Assembly (NCBI GenBank): GCA_029781825.1
Contig: JAKOVY010000124.1
Location: forward strand, 1-50,475
DNA: 50,475 bases
Direction of reading: 5' to 3'
Source of the DNA: Bacillota bacterium
Lineage (GTDB): Bacteria > Bacillota > Syntrophomonadia > Syntrophomonadales > DTU052
Part shown: positions 36,161 through 45,369 of the stretch, piece after piece
How positions within the stretch are numbered: the stretch's first letter is position 1
Layout: every line of letters starts with the position of its first letter
Made by a program: the position numbers and the translations under genes
Notes under the pieces: model-generated
Seen by the model: only the letters and a program-made list of their open reading frames with translations
Database searches by the model: none
Told to the model about the DNA's origin: nothing

Positions 36161-36450
36161 AGATTGAAAGAGCGGAAGCAGCCCAACTCCTGAGCCTGAA
36201 CAAGTTCAATGTCGATGAGGAAGAACCTCATATTGTACTGAACAAAGACATCTGCCGCCAGTGCACCGACAAACCCTGTCTGTACGTTTGTCCGGCTGTA
36301 CTGTACAAGTTGGATAAGAACGGGGAGATATCGTTCGATTACGCAGGCTGCCTGGAATGCGGCACCTGCAGGGTAATGTGCAAAAACAAGGGGATAGTAA
36401 AGTGGGAGTATCCCCGGGGCACCTTCGGCCTGAGCCTCCGCTACGGTTAA
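36157..36450 (+). CDS. fixX: FixX ferredoxin-like protein
   Basis: A 97-residue ferredoxin-like protein with the FixX cysteine pattern CRQCTDKPCLYVCP and CLECGTCRVMC, binding one or two iron-sulfur clusters. It partners with FixC as the small iron-sulfur domain of an ETF-quinone oxidoreductase split into two chains. Start overlaps fixC by 4 bases. Last gene of the sigma-54 operon before a 364-base gap. Confidence 0.92.
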   Translation: MKIERAEAAQLLSLNKFNVDEEEPHIVLNKDICRQCTDKPCLYVCPAVLYKLDKNGEISFDYAGCLECGTCRVMCKNKGIVKWEYPRGTFGLSLRYG

Positions 36451-36820
36451 GCTGCGTGGTGTCACCGGAAGGTTGTATGCGGTTTAGGGTCTGAGACCGC
36501 GCAGCCCGGCATTAAAGATGATGACATAAGATATATTATGTTAACTGTTGTGAATGGAAATCGGATCGGCACAGCTATTCGAACCGGCGTATCTGTTTCA
36601 ATAAAGCCGTGTCGGCAGCCGGCCGGAGCAGGATGCCAGGGCGTTGCTGGAGGGGCATCTCTGTTTCAAAAGTACCGTATCGGTGCACTTCCTATGGATT
36701 TTGGTACGCAGGAATCACCGTTGAATCGGGGGTTGAGAGCGTTACGGGGAAGCACCTGGAACGCTTGATAACAGCGTATCATATTGTCTGCAAAATTATC
36801 TCGAAGGGGAGGGCGTGACA
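36451..36820. other. Intergenic region, nothing firm
   Basis: A gap between fixX and the second acyl-CoA dehydrogenase. GGTC-TGA-GACC near 36487-36500 is a small hairpin. Short open frames are present, but they lack family resemblance and a ribosome site. No -24/-12 element matching the one at 29936 is found, so the downstream gene may be served by read-through or a weak promoter. Confidence 0.35.
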
Positions 36821-37975
36821 GTGTGGTATTTGACTGAAGAACGTGAACTGATGAGGAATGTTGCCCGCGAATTTGTGGAGCAGGAGGTCAAACCGGTAGC
36901 CCTGGAACTGGACAAGAAAGACGAGTTTCCATTGCGGCTCTTAAAACGAGCGGGCGAACTCGGATTTCTGGGGATTACTTTCCCGGAAGAGTATGGAGGG
37001 CTGGGCGGAGACTGGACAACTCTGGCTCTGGTAACCGAAGAGATTTCCAAGGTGTCCCCTACACTGGCAGTAGTTATGGGAGCACACTCGGTTTTGGCCG
37101 GCGGGATCTTGAATGTATTGGGATCTCACGAACAAAAGCTGAAATACCTAGCTCCCGCCGCCAAAGGTGAGATCATCCTGGCCATGGCCGGTACCGAAGC
37201 TGCGGGAGGTGCAAATTACGGTGAGTTCACTACCCGGGCGGTATTGGACGGTGATGAGTGGGTAATAAATGGTACCAAGCTGTTCATCACCAATATACAT
37301 TATGCAGACATTTATATCGTGGTGGCGGTAACCTCGCCTCCTGATGCACCCAAAGCGGCTCACAGCCTCTTCCTGGTCCCCAAAGACGCCCCCGGCCTGG
37401 AATTGGGCAAACCGGAAAACAAGTTGGGGTGGAACGGGTCCAGCACCGGAACCGTTTACCTGAGGAATGTACGGGTGCCCAAGGAGAACATGCTGGGGCC
37501 GGAAGGAAAAACAATGCTGCCTTTCTACTTCAGCGCCACTGACGAGTTCATGATCTGCGGACCGATGGCCCTGGGAATGGCGGAGGCCTGCTATGAAAAG
37601 GCCTTCCAGTACGCTCACGAACGTATGCAGGGTGGAAAATCGATGTACGACAAGTACGAGGTAGTTCGCCATAAGCTGGTGAACATGTGGATCGAAATTG
37701 AAGCACTGCGCGGTATGGTATACACCGCCATCGCCAAGAGGGATTCCGGGCAGATGATACTGGGTGAAGGACGGGCCCTGAAGATTAAGGGCTACCGGGT
37801 GGCCGAATACGTAGCCAATGAGGCCATACAGATTCACGGCGGCCTTGGGACAATCGTCGACACCGGGCTCGAGCGGTTCTGGCGGGATGCCAAGGTTCTG
37901 GCTATAGGCGGCGGCTCCATCGAAGCCTTGACCGAAGACATCGCAAATATCCTTAAACGCGAAGCCCGGAAATAA
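36821..37975 (+). CDS. Acyl-CoA dehydrogenase family protein
   Basis: About 384 residues with the complete acyl-CoA dehydrogenase layout: LGFLGITFPEEYGGLGGDW, MAGTEAAGGANYGEF and WVINGTKLFITNIHYAD in the beta domain, and HGGLGTIVDTGLERFWRDAK at the C-terminal end. The canonical catalytic Glu position holds Asp, but a Glu is present at the helix-G position used by isovaleryl-CoA dehydrogenase (TDEFMICGPMALG). The GTG at 36821 gives 7-base spacing from GGGGAGGG, better than the GTG at 36815. Probably an electron donor to or acceptor from FixAB encoded just upstream. Confidence 0.9.
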   Translation: MWYLTEERELMRNVAREFVEQEVKPVALELDKKDEFPLRLLKRAGELGFLGITFPEEYGGLGGDWTTLALVTEEISKVSPTLAVVMGAHSVLAGGILNVLGSHEQKLKYLAPAAKGEIILAMAGTEAAGGANYGEFTTRAVLDGDEWVINGTKLFITNIHYADIYIVVAVTSPPDAPKAAHSLFLVPKDAPGLELGKPENKLGWNGSSTGTVYLRNVRVPKENMLGPEGKTMLPFYFSATDEFMICGPMALGMAEACYEKAFQYAHERMQGGKSMYDKYEVVRHKLVNMWIEIEALRGMVYTAIAKRDSGQMILGEGRALKIKGYRVAEYVANEAIQIHGGLGTIVDTGLERFWRDAKVLAIGGGSIEALTEDIANILKREARK

Positions 37976-37991
37976 CTGACAGGAACGCGCG

Positions 37992-38043
37992 CACAGGGAC
38001 GGTTTGGCTGTGCGGTACGGCACAAACAAACCGTCCAACTGTG
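37992..38043. repeat. Large palindromic repeat-like element
   Basis: CACAG (37992-37996) faces CTGTG (38039-38043), GGACGGTTTG (37997-38006) faces CAAACCGTCC (38027-38036) and TGTGC (38009-38013) faces GCACA (38020-38024), making one long cruciform. Sequences of the CACAGGGACGGTT type recur in many clostridial genomes as dispersed palindromes. It may also end transcription of the dehydrogenase gene, although there is no T-run. Confidence 0.55.
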
Positions 38044-38237
38044 TTTATGGGTATAGGTAACTTGTCGTTGACTCACAAAAAAGTTGACGACCGGCGGGTT
38101 ACATCACTCCCACCGGAAAATAAGTGATAACCTTACATGAAATAACATCATGTTTGAATCGGGAGGAAATAAGGGAAAGCCGTAGAATATTCAATAAAAA
38201 ATAAATACGATGTCAGGAAATGGAGGAATTATTACAT

Positions 38238-38630
38238 ATGATAACCTGGAGAGACGAGTTTGCACTCGGGGTCCCCGAAATCGACGCTCAACACAAAAAG
38301 CTCTTTGCCATCGCGAACCGAGCCTATGAGGTACTCAAGAACGATTTGTTGGTGGATAAATACGACCAAATAGTTGATATCTTCAACGAACTCAAGGATT
38401 ACACGGTGTATCACTTTACCTATGAAGAAGATTACATGAAAAGCATCGGATACAGGAAGTTTTTATCGCACAAGGTTCAGCACGATGATTTCATCCAGCG
38501 GATAAATGAAACCGATCTTAGACAAATCGACGAAAATCAGGAACAGTACCTTATCGAGACCCTCGAATTTGTGGTGGCCTGGATTGAAAATCACATTCTG
38601 GGCGTGGATAAGAAGATTGTGGAGGGTTAA
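38238..38630 (+). CDS. Bacteriohemerythrin
   Basis: A 130-residue non-heme diiron oxygen-binding protein. All expected ligand motifs are visible: the W-R-x-E-x-x-x-G N-terminus (WRDEFALGVPEIDAQH), HFTYEEDYM, HKVQHDDFI and the C-terminal WIENHILGVDK. The start at 38238 is chosen because the protein then begins MITWRDE as in the family, with GGAGG upstream. It could buffer or sense oxygen in an anaerobe. It converges with the HD-GYP gene, and the two stop codons overlap. Confidence 0.93.
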   Translation: MITWRDEFALGVPEIDAQHKKLFAIANRAYEVLKNDLLVDKYDQIVDIFNELKDYTVYHFTYEEDYMKSIGYRKFLSHKVQHDDFIQRINETDLRQIDENQEQYLIETLEFVVAWIENHILGVDKKIVEG

Positions 38631-39925
38631 CGCCCTCCCAGTCCCCGCTCGATCTTGCGGACGAAGAGGGGATTCATAACCGCATACTCTTCCATGGATT
38701 GCTTTTGACTTACCTGGCGCCAATGATTGATCTCATCGTAGTTTTGCTCCAGCAGTTGAACCAAATCCCCGTTAATGGCGCGTTCTTTGACCATTTGATA
38801 CATGATATCCAGGCTTTCCTTCCTTCCCATTGCCGCGCGATAGGTCCTTTCCTCGTGCAGTGCGGTAAAGATATCCGCCACCGCCATGATCTGAGCTCCG
38901 AGGGGAAGATAGGACTCCGGAATTCTGAAGGGGTAACCTTTGCCGTCAAGGCGCTCGTGGTGAAAAGCGGCCCATTGCACCAGGGGTCCGAATTCCTTAA
39001 TATGCTGCAGGATACGGTATGTATAATAGCTGTGCCCTTTGATTACAGCGCGTTCATACTCGTCGAGCGGGCCGCTCTTTTCCAATATTGCGGTGGGAAT
39101 TGCCAATTTCCCCAGATCGTGCACATAACCGGCCATTAGCATCATCTGGCATTCCTGTTCGGAGAAGCGGGCGATTCTGGCCAGGGCTGCTGCCGAAGAT
39201 GCTACTCCGCTGGAGTGTTGGGCATTAAGAGGACTTCTGAAGTCGACTATCCGTGACAAGAATTTGGTCCAACTGAGCACCTCTTCTTCAAACAGCACCA
39301 CATTCCTGAGCTTAAAAAGGCGTTCGCCTACACCCTCTGTTGACCCGGAAACGATATCGAGCCAGAAGTATTCCGGACCGGCAATTTCAAGAAAGGCGTC
39401 AACATACTCAGGATGAAACATAGTCCCCCGGTGAGTCTTCACATAATCGATAATCCGGTGGCGCTGAGACAGGACTTCATCCAGTTCATCGATCATTAAG
39501 GCAGCCCGGTCTGCCAGGTGGATGATGTGACTGCATGCAGGCACCTCTTCTTGCGGGACAGCCATGCCTCCTATCGGTTGCCAGTATTGATGGTGGTGCT
39601 TTATTATGGGGGCGATCTTGTTCAGGGGAACAAAGTGTTCAAGGAAGATCGCTCCCACCAGGGAATGGTCGTGGATATACTCGTTTTCAAACCGCAGGTC
39701 GGATATGCTTTCTTCCAGGGATACCGCGCCAATGTCATGCAGGGCGGCGGACAGCGTGATCCATAATGTGTCTTCCTCGTCGAAACCCAACTTCTCGCAG
39801 AGGCGCTGACTGATGTACGCCACCTGATCATGATGACGGGCGATAGCCGGACTTATAAGCCGCAAAGCAAAAAAAATGCACTCCACCAGATCGTCCAGTT
39901 TAAACGTGAATCTTACTGGATTCAT
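38627..39925 (-). CDS. Tandem HD / HD-GYP phosphodiesterase
   Basis: A 432-residue protein with two HD-type hydrolase modules. The N-terminal one (residues 15-190) has RHHDQVAY and ALHDIGAV but reads KHHHQYW where the GYP motif should be. The C-terminal one (residues 225-410) is a full HD-GYP domain: HSSGVASS, YVHDLGKLAIP, IKGHSYYTYRIL and HHERLDGKGYPF. HD-GYP proteins hydrolyse cyclic di-GMP to lower its level. There is no membrane segment, so it is cytoplasmic. Convergent with hemerythrin; that neighbourhood plus a chemoreceptor suggests redox or oxygen-linked behaviour control, by inference. Confidence 0.88.
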   Translation of the reverse strand: MNPVRFTFKLDDLVECIFFALRLISPAIARHHDQVAYISQRLCEKLGFDEEDTLWITLSAALHDIGAVSLEESISDLRFENEYIHDHSLVGAIFLEHFVPLNKIAPIIKHHHQYWQPIGGMAVPQEEVPACSHIIHLADRAALMIDELDEVLSQRHRIIDYVKTHRGTMFHPEYVDAFLEIAGPEYFWLDIVSGSTEGVGERLFKLRNVVLFEEEVLSWTKFLSRIVDFRSPLNAQHSSGVASSAAALARIARFSEQECQMMLMAGYVHDLGKLAIPTAILEKSGPLDEYERAVIKGHSYYTYRILQHIKEFGPLVQWAAFHHERLDGKGYPFRIPESYLPLGAQIMAVADIFTALHEERTYRAAMGRKESLDIMYQMVKERAINGDLVQLLEQNYDEINHWRQVSQKQSMEEYAVMNPLFVRKIERGLGGR

Positions 39926-40167
39926 GCTCTACCCCCGCCATGTAATATGATTATGGGAAATTATAACTGAAGGGCAAATATTCCTATAACTATAGAATAA
40001 CCGATGCTTACTACAATGTCATCCATTATATTAGCATTATCGACAAAAAGGTACAGGTTGGAAAAAAGCCGGTTCACAAAACCGTAACCGTTTGACTGCA
40101 GGCATTAGGAGAAGGCATGAAATGGCCGGACGGTCATGACCTGATGATAGCAGGAAGGGAAGGCTAA

Positions 40168-40491
40168 TCAGGTAAGTCGGTAGATATCAATCAGTTTTAT
40201 TATACCCATGGCGATCAAGGCATAGACAATCATAGCGATAAGGGTAGACGGTTCCAAAACCGACTGGGTCTCTATCCCTGGAGCCGCAGGAGCGCGGAAA
40301 ACCCCGATAAATGGAACAATAAATGCCTGAGAAACCGAATAGACAAAGGCGACGAAGGGGCTGGCGGTATTGGCCCCCAGGAGTTTAAGCACCAAGCGAA
40401 ATGCCAGCAATACCTCCAAAATACCCAGAACCCAGTAGATCATTTTTTTGGTTTTCAGACTTCCGGGGTCGCTGACCGTAAAATCAGTCAT
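40168..40491 (-). CDS. YggT family membrane protein
   Basis: About 107 residues with two membrane spans (near 20-45 and 80-102) and the YggT/Ycf19 pattern FRLVLKLLGANTASPFVAFVYSVS followed by FIGVFR. The start at 40491 is supported by GGAGG 8 bases upstream; the longer frame to 40521 has no support. The family is linked to membrane or cell-division roles in other bacteria, but function is unsettled. Stands alone between HD-GYP and the chemoreceptor. Confidence 0.82.
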   Translation of the reverse strand: MTDFTVSDPGSLKTKKMIYWVLGILEVLLAFRLVLKLLGANTASPFVAFVYSVSQAFIVPFIGVFRAPAAPGIETQSVLEPSTLIAMIVYALIAMGIIKLIDIYRLT

Positions 40492-40689
40492 ATGAAAAAC
40501 CTCCGTCCACCAGGATGTCATTCATCAGTTTGTCACGATAAGCGATTTCTTATGAATCGAATTTTTTGATAGAGAGTCCGAACTGTGAATGGGAAGACAA
40601 TGGAGAAAATATTCGAAGAAATCAAATAAGTTAATAAAGTACAGAGTCTTTCGGACAGCAGGCGACGGTTAACTCCGGGCGATATATCC

Positions 40690-40708
40690 AAATATTAAAG
40701 GAATATTT
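40690..40708. promoter_or_regulatory. Inverted repeat upstream of chemoreceptor gene
   Basis: AAATATT-N5-AATATTT forms a perfect seven-base inverted repeat about 95 bases before the chemoreceptor start, in an AT-rich segment that must contain its promoter. A regulator-binding dyad is possible; I see no flagellar sigma-28 element. Confidence 0.3.
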
Positions 40709-40801
40709 AACCTTTATGTAGAAAAATAAGTTATTAATGTACATGTGAGGAAATGCATTATTGGTAAGCACAGGGTAAAAGGGGTCAGAGGGGGTACGAA
40801 G

Positions 40802-42334
40802 ATGGAAGGTAATCAACTGTTGTTGGATAACATGAGGGCCAGCCACCGCCGTCTGCTGATTGCAATCACGATTATCGTGGTACTGGCAAGTCTGGCCACC
40901 ATTGCCATCTTTCTTTCAGGTACCGGCTCTGAGAAGCTGAGTTGGGGCTTAATTATCAGGGTGATAGCCCTAGCCTTGGGTATACTGGGATTATCGTATC
41001 TGCTGGTTCAGAAGTATGGGACCCATAAAATAAGCTGTTACCTTACTGTCTTTATGATCGGGATGATAATGTTTATTTTTAACTGCACCATGACCGGTTC
41101 CAAGGAGTTGTTTGCCGACTTCTACATGGTTATGGTACTCAGCATATTTTACTTCGATGTGGGAGTGACCGTATTTTCCTCGGCATTGGTCATGATACTG
41201 CATACAATCTATATTGTTATGTATCCGGAGACAATACCGGTTGGTAATATCGGTACTACTTTAGGGGTTCGTTATCTATGCTTCCTCTGGGTGGCTATAG
41301 CCAGCGGCGCTGCTGCCGGTATTGCCAGAGGTTTGTTGCAGAAATCGATCGCCAATGAAAGCAAAGCGTATACCTTGTCGGATAACCTTAGGAAAGCAGC
41401 GGAGACCGTTGCTGCCAAGTCCAACCAGTTACATGCTTCATCCTCGCAGTTGCTGGATTTGGCCAGTGAAACCGGACAGGCGGCCAAGCGGGTAAGCGTT
41501 CGCGTGGATCATATGGCCAATGTGGCCAAAGAGGAGGCTTCCCACGCGGACAGAGCGTCCGTGGCGGTAAAGGAGATGGCGGGGGCACTGGATACGGCCG
41601 AAAAAGGCATGAAGGTTGTAAGCGAGCAGTCCCTTGCCTTCAAAGGGATTGTCCACAAAGGACTTAACTCTATGCAGAAACAAGAACGGTACATGGATGC
41701 AAGCCATGAAGCCCAAAAACTTGTAACCAGTGCCGTCAACCTCTTAAACCACCGTTCAAACCAGATCGTTGATATTGTCAGGTTGATCGAAAACATCGCA
41801 TCCCAGACCAACCTCCTGGCGTTGAATGCGGCTATAGAAGCTGCTCGTGCCGGCGAAGCCGGTCGCGGGTTTGCGGTGGTGGCAGACGAAGTTCGCAAGC
41901 TGGCTGAGGAATCCGGACAGGCAACCCATCAGATATCCAATCTCATTAACGAAATCCACAATGATATAACCAAAACAGTTGAAAGCATGGATGAATTAAA
42001 TAAGATTGCTCTGGAGCAGCGGGAGGTCTTGACCGAAGTGCAGGATATGTTTGCTCAGGTGGAACAGGGGGCGGGCAACATTGATGCTGCACTCCAGGAA
42101 GTGTCCAGCGTATTTCAGGAGTTCCTTACCTCTACTGAAATGGTGGTAAGGGAGATGGAAAACATCTTCAACTTTACCGCGGAATCGGCAAACGCTTCCC
42201 AGGAGATAACCGCGCTGGTAAGTCAGCAGAACGATGCGGTCGAGACCATCATTACGATGATAAAAACACTGCAAGCCGCCGCCGAAGACCTGGGTCAAAT
42301 GGCGCAGCAGCTTACAAGCGGCAACCAGGAATAG
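40802..42334 (+). CDS. Methyl-accepting chemotaxis protein
   Basis: About 510 residues. The N-terminal 180 residues contain some six hydrophobic spans with very short loops instead of a periplasmic sensor, so it senses within or through the membrane. The cytoplasmic signalling domain (about residues 205-505) has the hairpin tip [20 protein letters not shown] and [20 protein letters not shown], which contacts CheA and CheW. The start at 40802 is chosen for AGAGGGGG upstream; the frame is open to 40745. No che genes are in the window. An intrinsic terminator follows at 42450. Confidence 0.92.
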   Translation: MEGNQLLLDNMRASHRRLLIAITIIVVLASLATIAIFLSGTGSEKLSWGLIIRVIALALGILGLSYLLVQKYGTHKISCYLTVFMIGMIMFIFNCTMTGSKELFADFYMVMVLSIFYFDVGVTVFSSALVMILHTIYIVMYPETIPVGNIGTTLGVRYLCFLWVAIASGAAAGIARGLLQKSIANESKAYTLSDNLRKAAETVAAKSNQLHASSSQLLDLASETGQAAKRVSVRVDHMANVAKEEASHADRASVAVKEMAGALDTAEKGMKVVSEQSLAFKGIVHKGLNSMQKQERYMDASHEAQKLVTSAVNLLNHRSNQIVDIVRLIENIASQTNLLALNAAIEAARAGEAGRGFAVVADEVRKLAEESGQATHQISNLINEIHNDITKTVESMDELNKIALEQREVLTEVQDMFAQVEQGAGNIDAALQEVSSVFQEFLTSTEMVVREMENIFNFTAESANASQEITALVSQQNDAVETIITMIKTLQAAAEDLGQMAQQLTSGNQE

Positions 42335-42449
42335 AGCCGATAATCGGCAATAAGCATTTGTGGTGTTCCCGGAGTACAGACTGTGAGAAGATGTCACCGA
42401 TAGGAAATGAAGTTCAATCTGCCACGGATGCACATGCAGCGTAAGAAAC

Positions 42450-42500
42450 GAACGGTTCTTGCATTCAGCCGGTAAGGTACGCAAAAGAACCGTTCTTTTT
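42450..42500 (+). terminator. Rho-independent terminator after chemoreceptor
   Basis: GAACGGTTCTT (42450-42460) pairs with AAGAACCGTTC (42485-42495), followed directly by a run of T (42494-42500). The 24-base loop can form a smaller internal pairing. It ends the chemoreceptor transcript 115 bases after the stop codon. Confidence 0.8.
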
Positions 42501-42540
42501 CATGGAACAGTATTAGTAACCAAAGAATCTTTTGGGATTA

Positions 42541-42759
42541 TCAACCAAGAGTATGGACCTGCTTTTCCATAACACCTGCTATTTGAAAGCCCGAATAATG
42601 TTTATGAATCTGTGCCTCCAATTCCAATTGGCGATGAGCGAAAGAGCTGCCTCCGGTACCTGCAATGGTCTTCCCAGCCAATGGAACGGCCCAAGATGCC
42701 GCTGCCGGGAAGACACACAGGCTGATAATAGAACGAAAGAAAAACAGCGGTTCCTTGAA
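42541..42759 (-). pseudogene. Possible gene fragment, unknown family
   Basis: The minus strand has an open frame of 72 codons that reads like protein in its second half (GKTIAGTGGSSFAHRQLELE, then IHKHYSGFQIAGVMEKQVHT), but it has no ATG, GTG or TTG at its beginning and no ribosome site; a TTG occurs inside. It may be the 3' remnant of a lost gene. The opposite strand frame of 84 residues looks less protein-like. Low confidence. The rest of the gap to 42815 shows a stem TCTTCCC/GGGAAGA (42669-42675, 42707-42713) and nothing else. Confidence 0.25.
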
Positions 42760-42815
42760 TCAATCCCTCCGGCTGGGTTACATTAAGAAAAGCATAAAAA
42801 AAGGGGTTAACAAAC

Positions 42816-43694
42816 ATGAGATGCAGCATGGATTGCTTTCCCTGCCTGCTTCAGCAGGGGATTAGAACCGCCCTGCAGCACCTGAAAGATGAAGAAGAAC
42901 AGCGGAAAATGGTAAAAAGGATTATCGCCGAGATGGCCGCCGCCGATGATGATGCCAGCGCACCCTTTATAGCTCACAGGATTCAGAGGATCTTAAAGGA
43001 AACCCTGGGGGTTGCGGACCCCTTTGCCGAGGAGAAACAGTACTATAACCGGGAGATGCTGAAACTGGAGGACGATTTTGTCCAAATGTTGGAAGCGGCG
43101 GATGATCCGTTAAAAGCCGCATTGAAAATGGCCTCCGCCGGCAATGTTATCGATTTTGCTCCCGGCCACAGTCTGTCACGAGAGCATGTGCTGTCGACGA
43201 TACGCGATACCATGAAAAGGGAACTGCCGGATGATGTCTTTAATTCGCTTAAGGCCGCCCTGGAAAATGCCCGTACGCTTCTCTATCTGGGGGATAACGC
43301 CGGCGAGATTGTCCTGGACAAGGTGTTCATACGGACCATAAAGCAGTTTTATCCCGACCTGCAGGTATACTACGCCACCAGGGGCAAGCCGATTGTTAAC
43401 GATGTTACGGAAGAAGATGCATATGCGGTAAAGATGGATGCTTATGCTGCCGTAATCAACAACGGCTGCGACATCCCGGGTACGATTCTCAGCCTGTGCC
43501 CCGACTCCTTTGTCAAGATTTTTAATGAAGCGGATGTGATCATTGCGAAGGGGCAGGGAAATTTTGAGTCGCTGAACGGCACCACCAACCATAAAAACCT
43601 GTTTTATCTTTTTCTGTGCAAGTGCAGTCATTTCATGAATACTTTTGGAGTGGCGCAGAATGAGATGGTGCTAATCCAAAACAAAATACCTTGA
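42816..43694 (+). CDS. DUF89 / ARMT1-like metal-dependent phosphatase
   Basis: A 292-residue protein of the DUF89 damage-control phosphatase family. The N-terminal cysteines (CSMDCFPCLLQQ), the metal-binding LGDNAGEIVLDK loop (Asp and Asn ligands), YATRGKPIVNDVT and AKGQGNFESL are family hallmarks. Relatives hydrolyse damaged or excess phosphometabolites such as sugar phosphates or phosphopantetheine. The prokaryotic subgroup with the N-terminal cysteine motif has no firmly assigned substrate. It immediately precedes the TPP-riboswitch operon, whose promoter overlaps its stop codon. Confidence 0.88.
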   Translation: MRCSMDCFPCLLQQGIRTALQHLKDEEEQRKMVKRIIAEMAAADDDASAPFIAHRIQRILKETLGVADPFAEEKQYYNREMLKLEDDFVQMLEAADDPLKAALKMASAGNVIDFAPGHSLSREHVLSTIRDTMKRELPDDVFNSLKAALENARTLLYLGDNAGEIVLDKVFIRTIKQFYPDLQVYYATRGKPIVNDVTEEDAYAVKMDAYAAVINNGCDIPGTILSLCPDSFVKIFNEADVIIAKGQGNFESLNGTTNHKNLFYLFLCKCSHFMNTFGVAQNEMVLIQNKIP

Positions 43695-43720
43695 CATTTC
43701 CCCGGATCAGGGTTTAACTA
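43691..43720 (+). promoter_or_regulatory. Candidate promoter of the thiamine operon
   Basis: TTGACA (43691-43696), a perfect -35 box, overlaps the stop codon of the DUF89 gene. The -10 box is weaker: TTAACT or TAACTA lie at 17-18 bases spacing. Position immediately before the TPP riboswitch supports it. Confidence 0.55.
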
Positions 43721-43737
43721 TTGGTAAACTTAATAAA

Positions 43738-43830
43738 CGGGCCCGGGGTGCTGCGTACGCGGCTGAGAGAGGTTGGTTAACAACCTAAACCCGTATCACC
43801 TGATGCAGGTAATGCTGACGAAGGGAGGCT
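43738..43830 (+). ncRNA. TPP riboswitch (THI element)
   Basis: The conserved thi-box features are present in order: GGGGTGC, GCTGAGA, AACCC-type middle, then the ACCTGATGCAGGTAATGCTGACG segment split as CACCTGAT, GCAGGTAATGC and GACGAAGGGAG. It binds thiamine pyrophosphate in the nascent RNA. A terminator hairpin follows, so control is by premature termination of the thiM-thiE-HAD-thiD mRNA when TPP is plentiful. Confidence 0.95.
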
Positions 43831-43840
43831 GGACTTAAAA

Positions 43841-43890
43841 ACTTAAGAGAATTAGCCCCTTTCTACAGCCGGAAAGGGGCTTAAGTTTTG
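43841..43890 (+). terminator. Riboswitch-controlled intrinsic terminator
   Basis: AGCCCCTTTC (43854-43863) pairs with GAAAGGGGCT (43872-43881) and an outer ACTTAA/TTAAGT pairing (43841-43846, 43881-43886) extends it, followed by TTTT. This is the expression platform of the TPP riboswitch. Confidence 0.85.
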
Positions 43891-43951
43891 GAAATCAAAA
43901 AGAGCCGGAATTTGGGAAAATACGGCTTGCCAGGATAGAGGAGAGGATTTG

Positions 43952-44755
43952 ATGAAAGAAAGAATAGCAGATTGCCTGAAAGCGATGAAAGAAAAGACGC
44001 CGCTGGTACATGCGATCACCAATTATGTAACCGTCAATGACTGCGCCAACATCCTGCTGGCTGTGGGAGCATCCCCGGCCATGTGCGAGGCCGTGGATGA
44101 AGTCTTCGAATTCAGCCAGATCGCAAATGCTTTATACCTCAACATAGGAACTCTTAATAGGGAACAGCAAATGGCCATGTATCTGGCAGTCCGGGGAGCC
44201 GCCATAAAAGGGATTCCAATCGTTATCGATCCGGTGGGCTGCGCGGCTATCCCCAGCCGGATATCTTTTATCAGGAAACTGAGCCATTTCGGTTCTTTTT
44301 CCGTCATTAAGGGAAACATGGGAGAGATTAAAGCTCTGGCCGGAGTCGCCACCAAGGTGAGGGGAGTGGACTCCCTGGATACGGGGGAGGACGGCCAGGA
44401 GGTTTGCCGGGCTCTGGCCCGGGAGTTTGGCTGCACGGTCGTAGCCACGGGACCAACGGACATTATCAGCGACGGCCGCCGGACGTACCTGGTGCGGAAC
44501 GGAACCGAGATGTTTGGCCGGATTACCGGCAGCGGTTGTATGGTGGGAGCGTTGGTAGCGGCTTTCTGCGCCGCCAACGACGATCCCTGCCTGTCGAGTG
44601 CCGCCGCGCTCCTTACCATGAATCTTGCGGGGGAATTGGCGGCTGAAGGCCTCGGCGGGAAAAATCCCGGAACATTCCGGACACATCTCATTGACCAGGT
44701 GAGCCTGGTGGATGAAAACCTGATAAAGAAACGGGGTAATATCATTTGTCAGTAG
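43952..44755 (+). CDS. thiM: Hydroxyethylthiazole kinase
   Basis: A 267-residue ribokinase-fold enzyme that phosphorylates 4-methyl-5-(2-hydroxyethyl)thiazole for thiamine salvage. Motifs include [22 protein letters not shown] in parts, [18 protein letters not shown] and the active-site [10 protein letters not shown] near residue 195. The ATG at 43952 (rather than TTG at 43949) follows GAGGAGAGG. It is the first gene behind the TPP riboswitch and overlaps thiE by 10 bases. Confidence 0.95.
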   Translation: MKERIADCLKAMKEKTPLVHAITNYVTVNDCANILLAVGASPAMCEAVDEVFEFSQIANALYLNIGTLNREQQMAMYLAVRGAAIKGIPIVIDPVGCAAIPSRISFIRKLSHFGSFSVIKGNMGEIKALAGVATKVRGVDSLDTGEDGQEVCRALAREFGCTVVATGPTDIISDGRRTYLVRNGTEMFGRITGSGCMVGALVAAFCAANDDPCLSSAAALLTMNLAGELAAEGLGGKNPGTFRTHLIDQVSLVDENLIKKRGNIICQ

Positions 44756-45369
44756 ATTACAGTCTTTACCTGATAACCGACCGCTATCTAATCGGGAGCA
44801 AGGATTTTTATACATCCGTACGCAGGGCCCTGGAGGGCGGGGTAACCCTGTTGCAGGTACGGGAAAAGGATGCTGCATCCCAAGAGTTTTTCGATATCGG
44901 GCTTAAGCTGAAAGAGATTGCCGCCGAATTCAACGTACCGCTGATCGTCAACGATCGGGTTGATATTGCTCTGGCTATTGACGCCGACGGAGTACATGTG
45001 GGCTCGGGAGACCTGCCGCTGGAGGTCGTCCGCCGCCTTCTCGGTCCGAGAAAGATCCTGGGTTATTCCGTTTCCAACCCGCAGGAGGCCCGGTATGGAG
45101 AGAGAAACGGAGCGGATTATCTGGGGGCGGGACCGGTTTACAGTACCGGCAGCAAGAAGGATGCATCAAATCCGATTGGGGTGGAGGCATTACGGACGAT
45201 TAAGCAGAGTGTCAACATTCCCGTGGTGGCGATTGGCGGGATCAACGCTTCCAACCTGAATGAGGTAAAGAGCACCGGGGTTGATGGGATTTCGGTCATA
45301 TCGGCCATTCTAAGCCGGGACGATACCTTTGCTGCGGCCAGGGAGCTGGTGGAATTATGGAGGAAGTAG
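44746..45369 (+). CDS. thiE: Thiamine-phosphate synthase
   Basis: A 207-residue TIM barrel joining HMP-pyrophosphate and thiazole phosphate to give thiamine monophosphate. [39 protein letters not shown] and the phosphate-binding [15 protein letters not shown] and [10 protein letters not shown] are all visible. The TTG start lies within the end of thiM, and the stop overlaps the start of the HAD gene, so three genes are translationally coupled. Confidence 0.95.
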   Translation: MSVDYSLYLITDRYLIGSKDFYTSVRRALEGGVTLLQVREKDAASQEFFDIGLKLKEIAAEFNVPLIVNDRVDIALAIDADGVHVGSGDLPLEVVRRLLGPRKILGYSVSNPQEARYGERNGADYLGAGPVYSTGSKKDASNPIGVEALRTIKQSVNIPVVAIGGINASNLNEVKSTGVDGISVISAILSRDDTFAAARELVELWRK

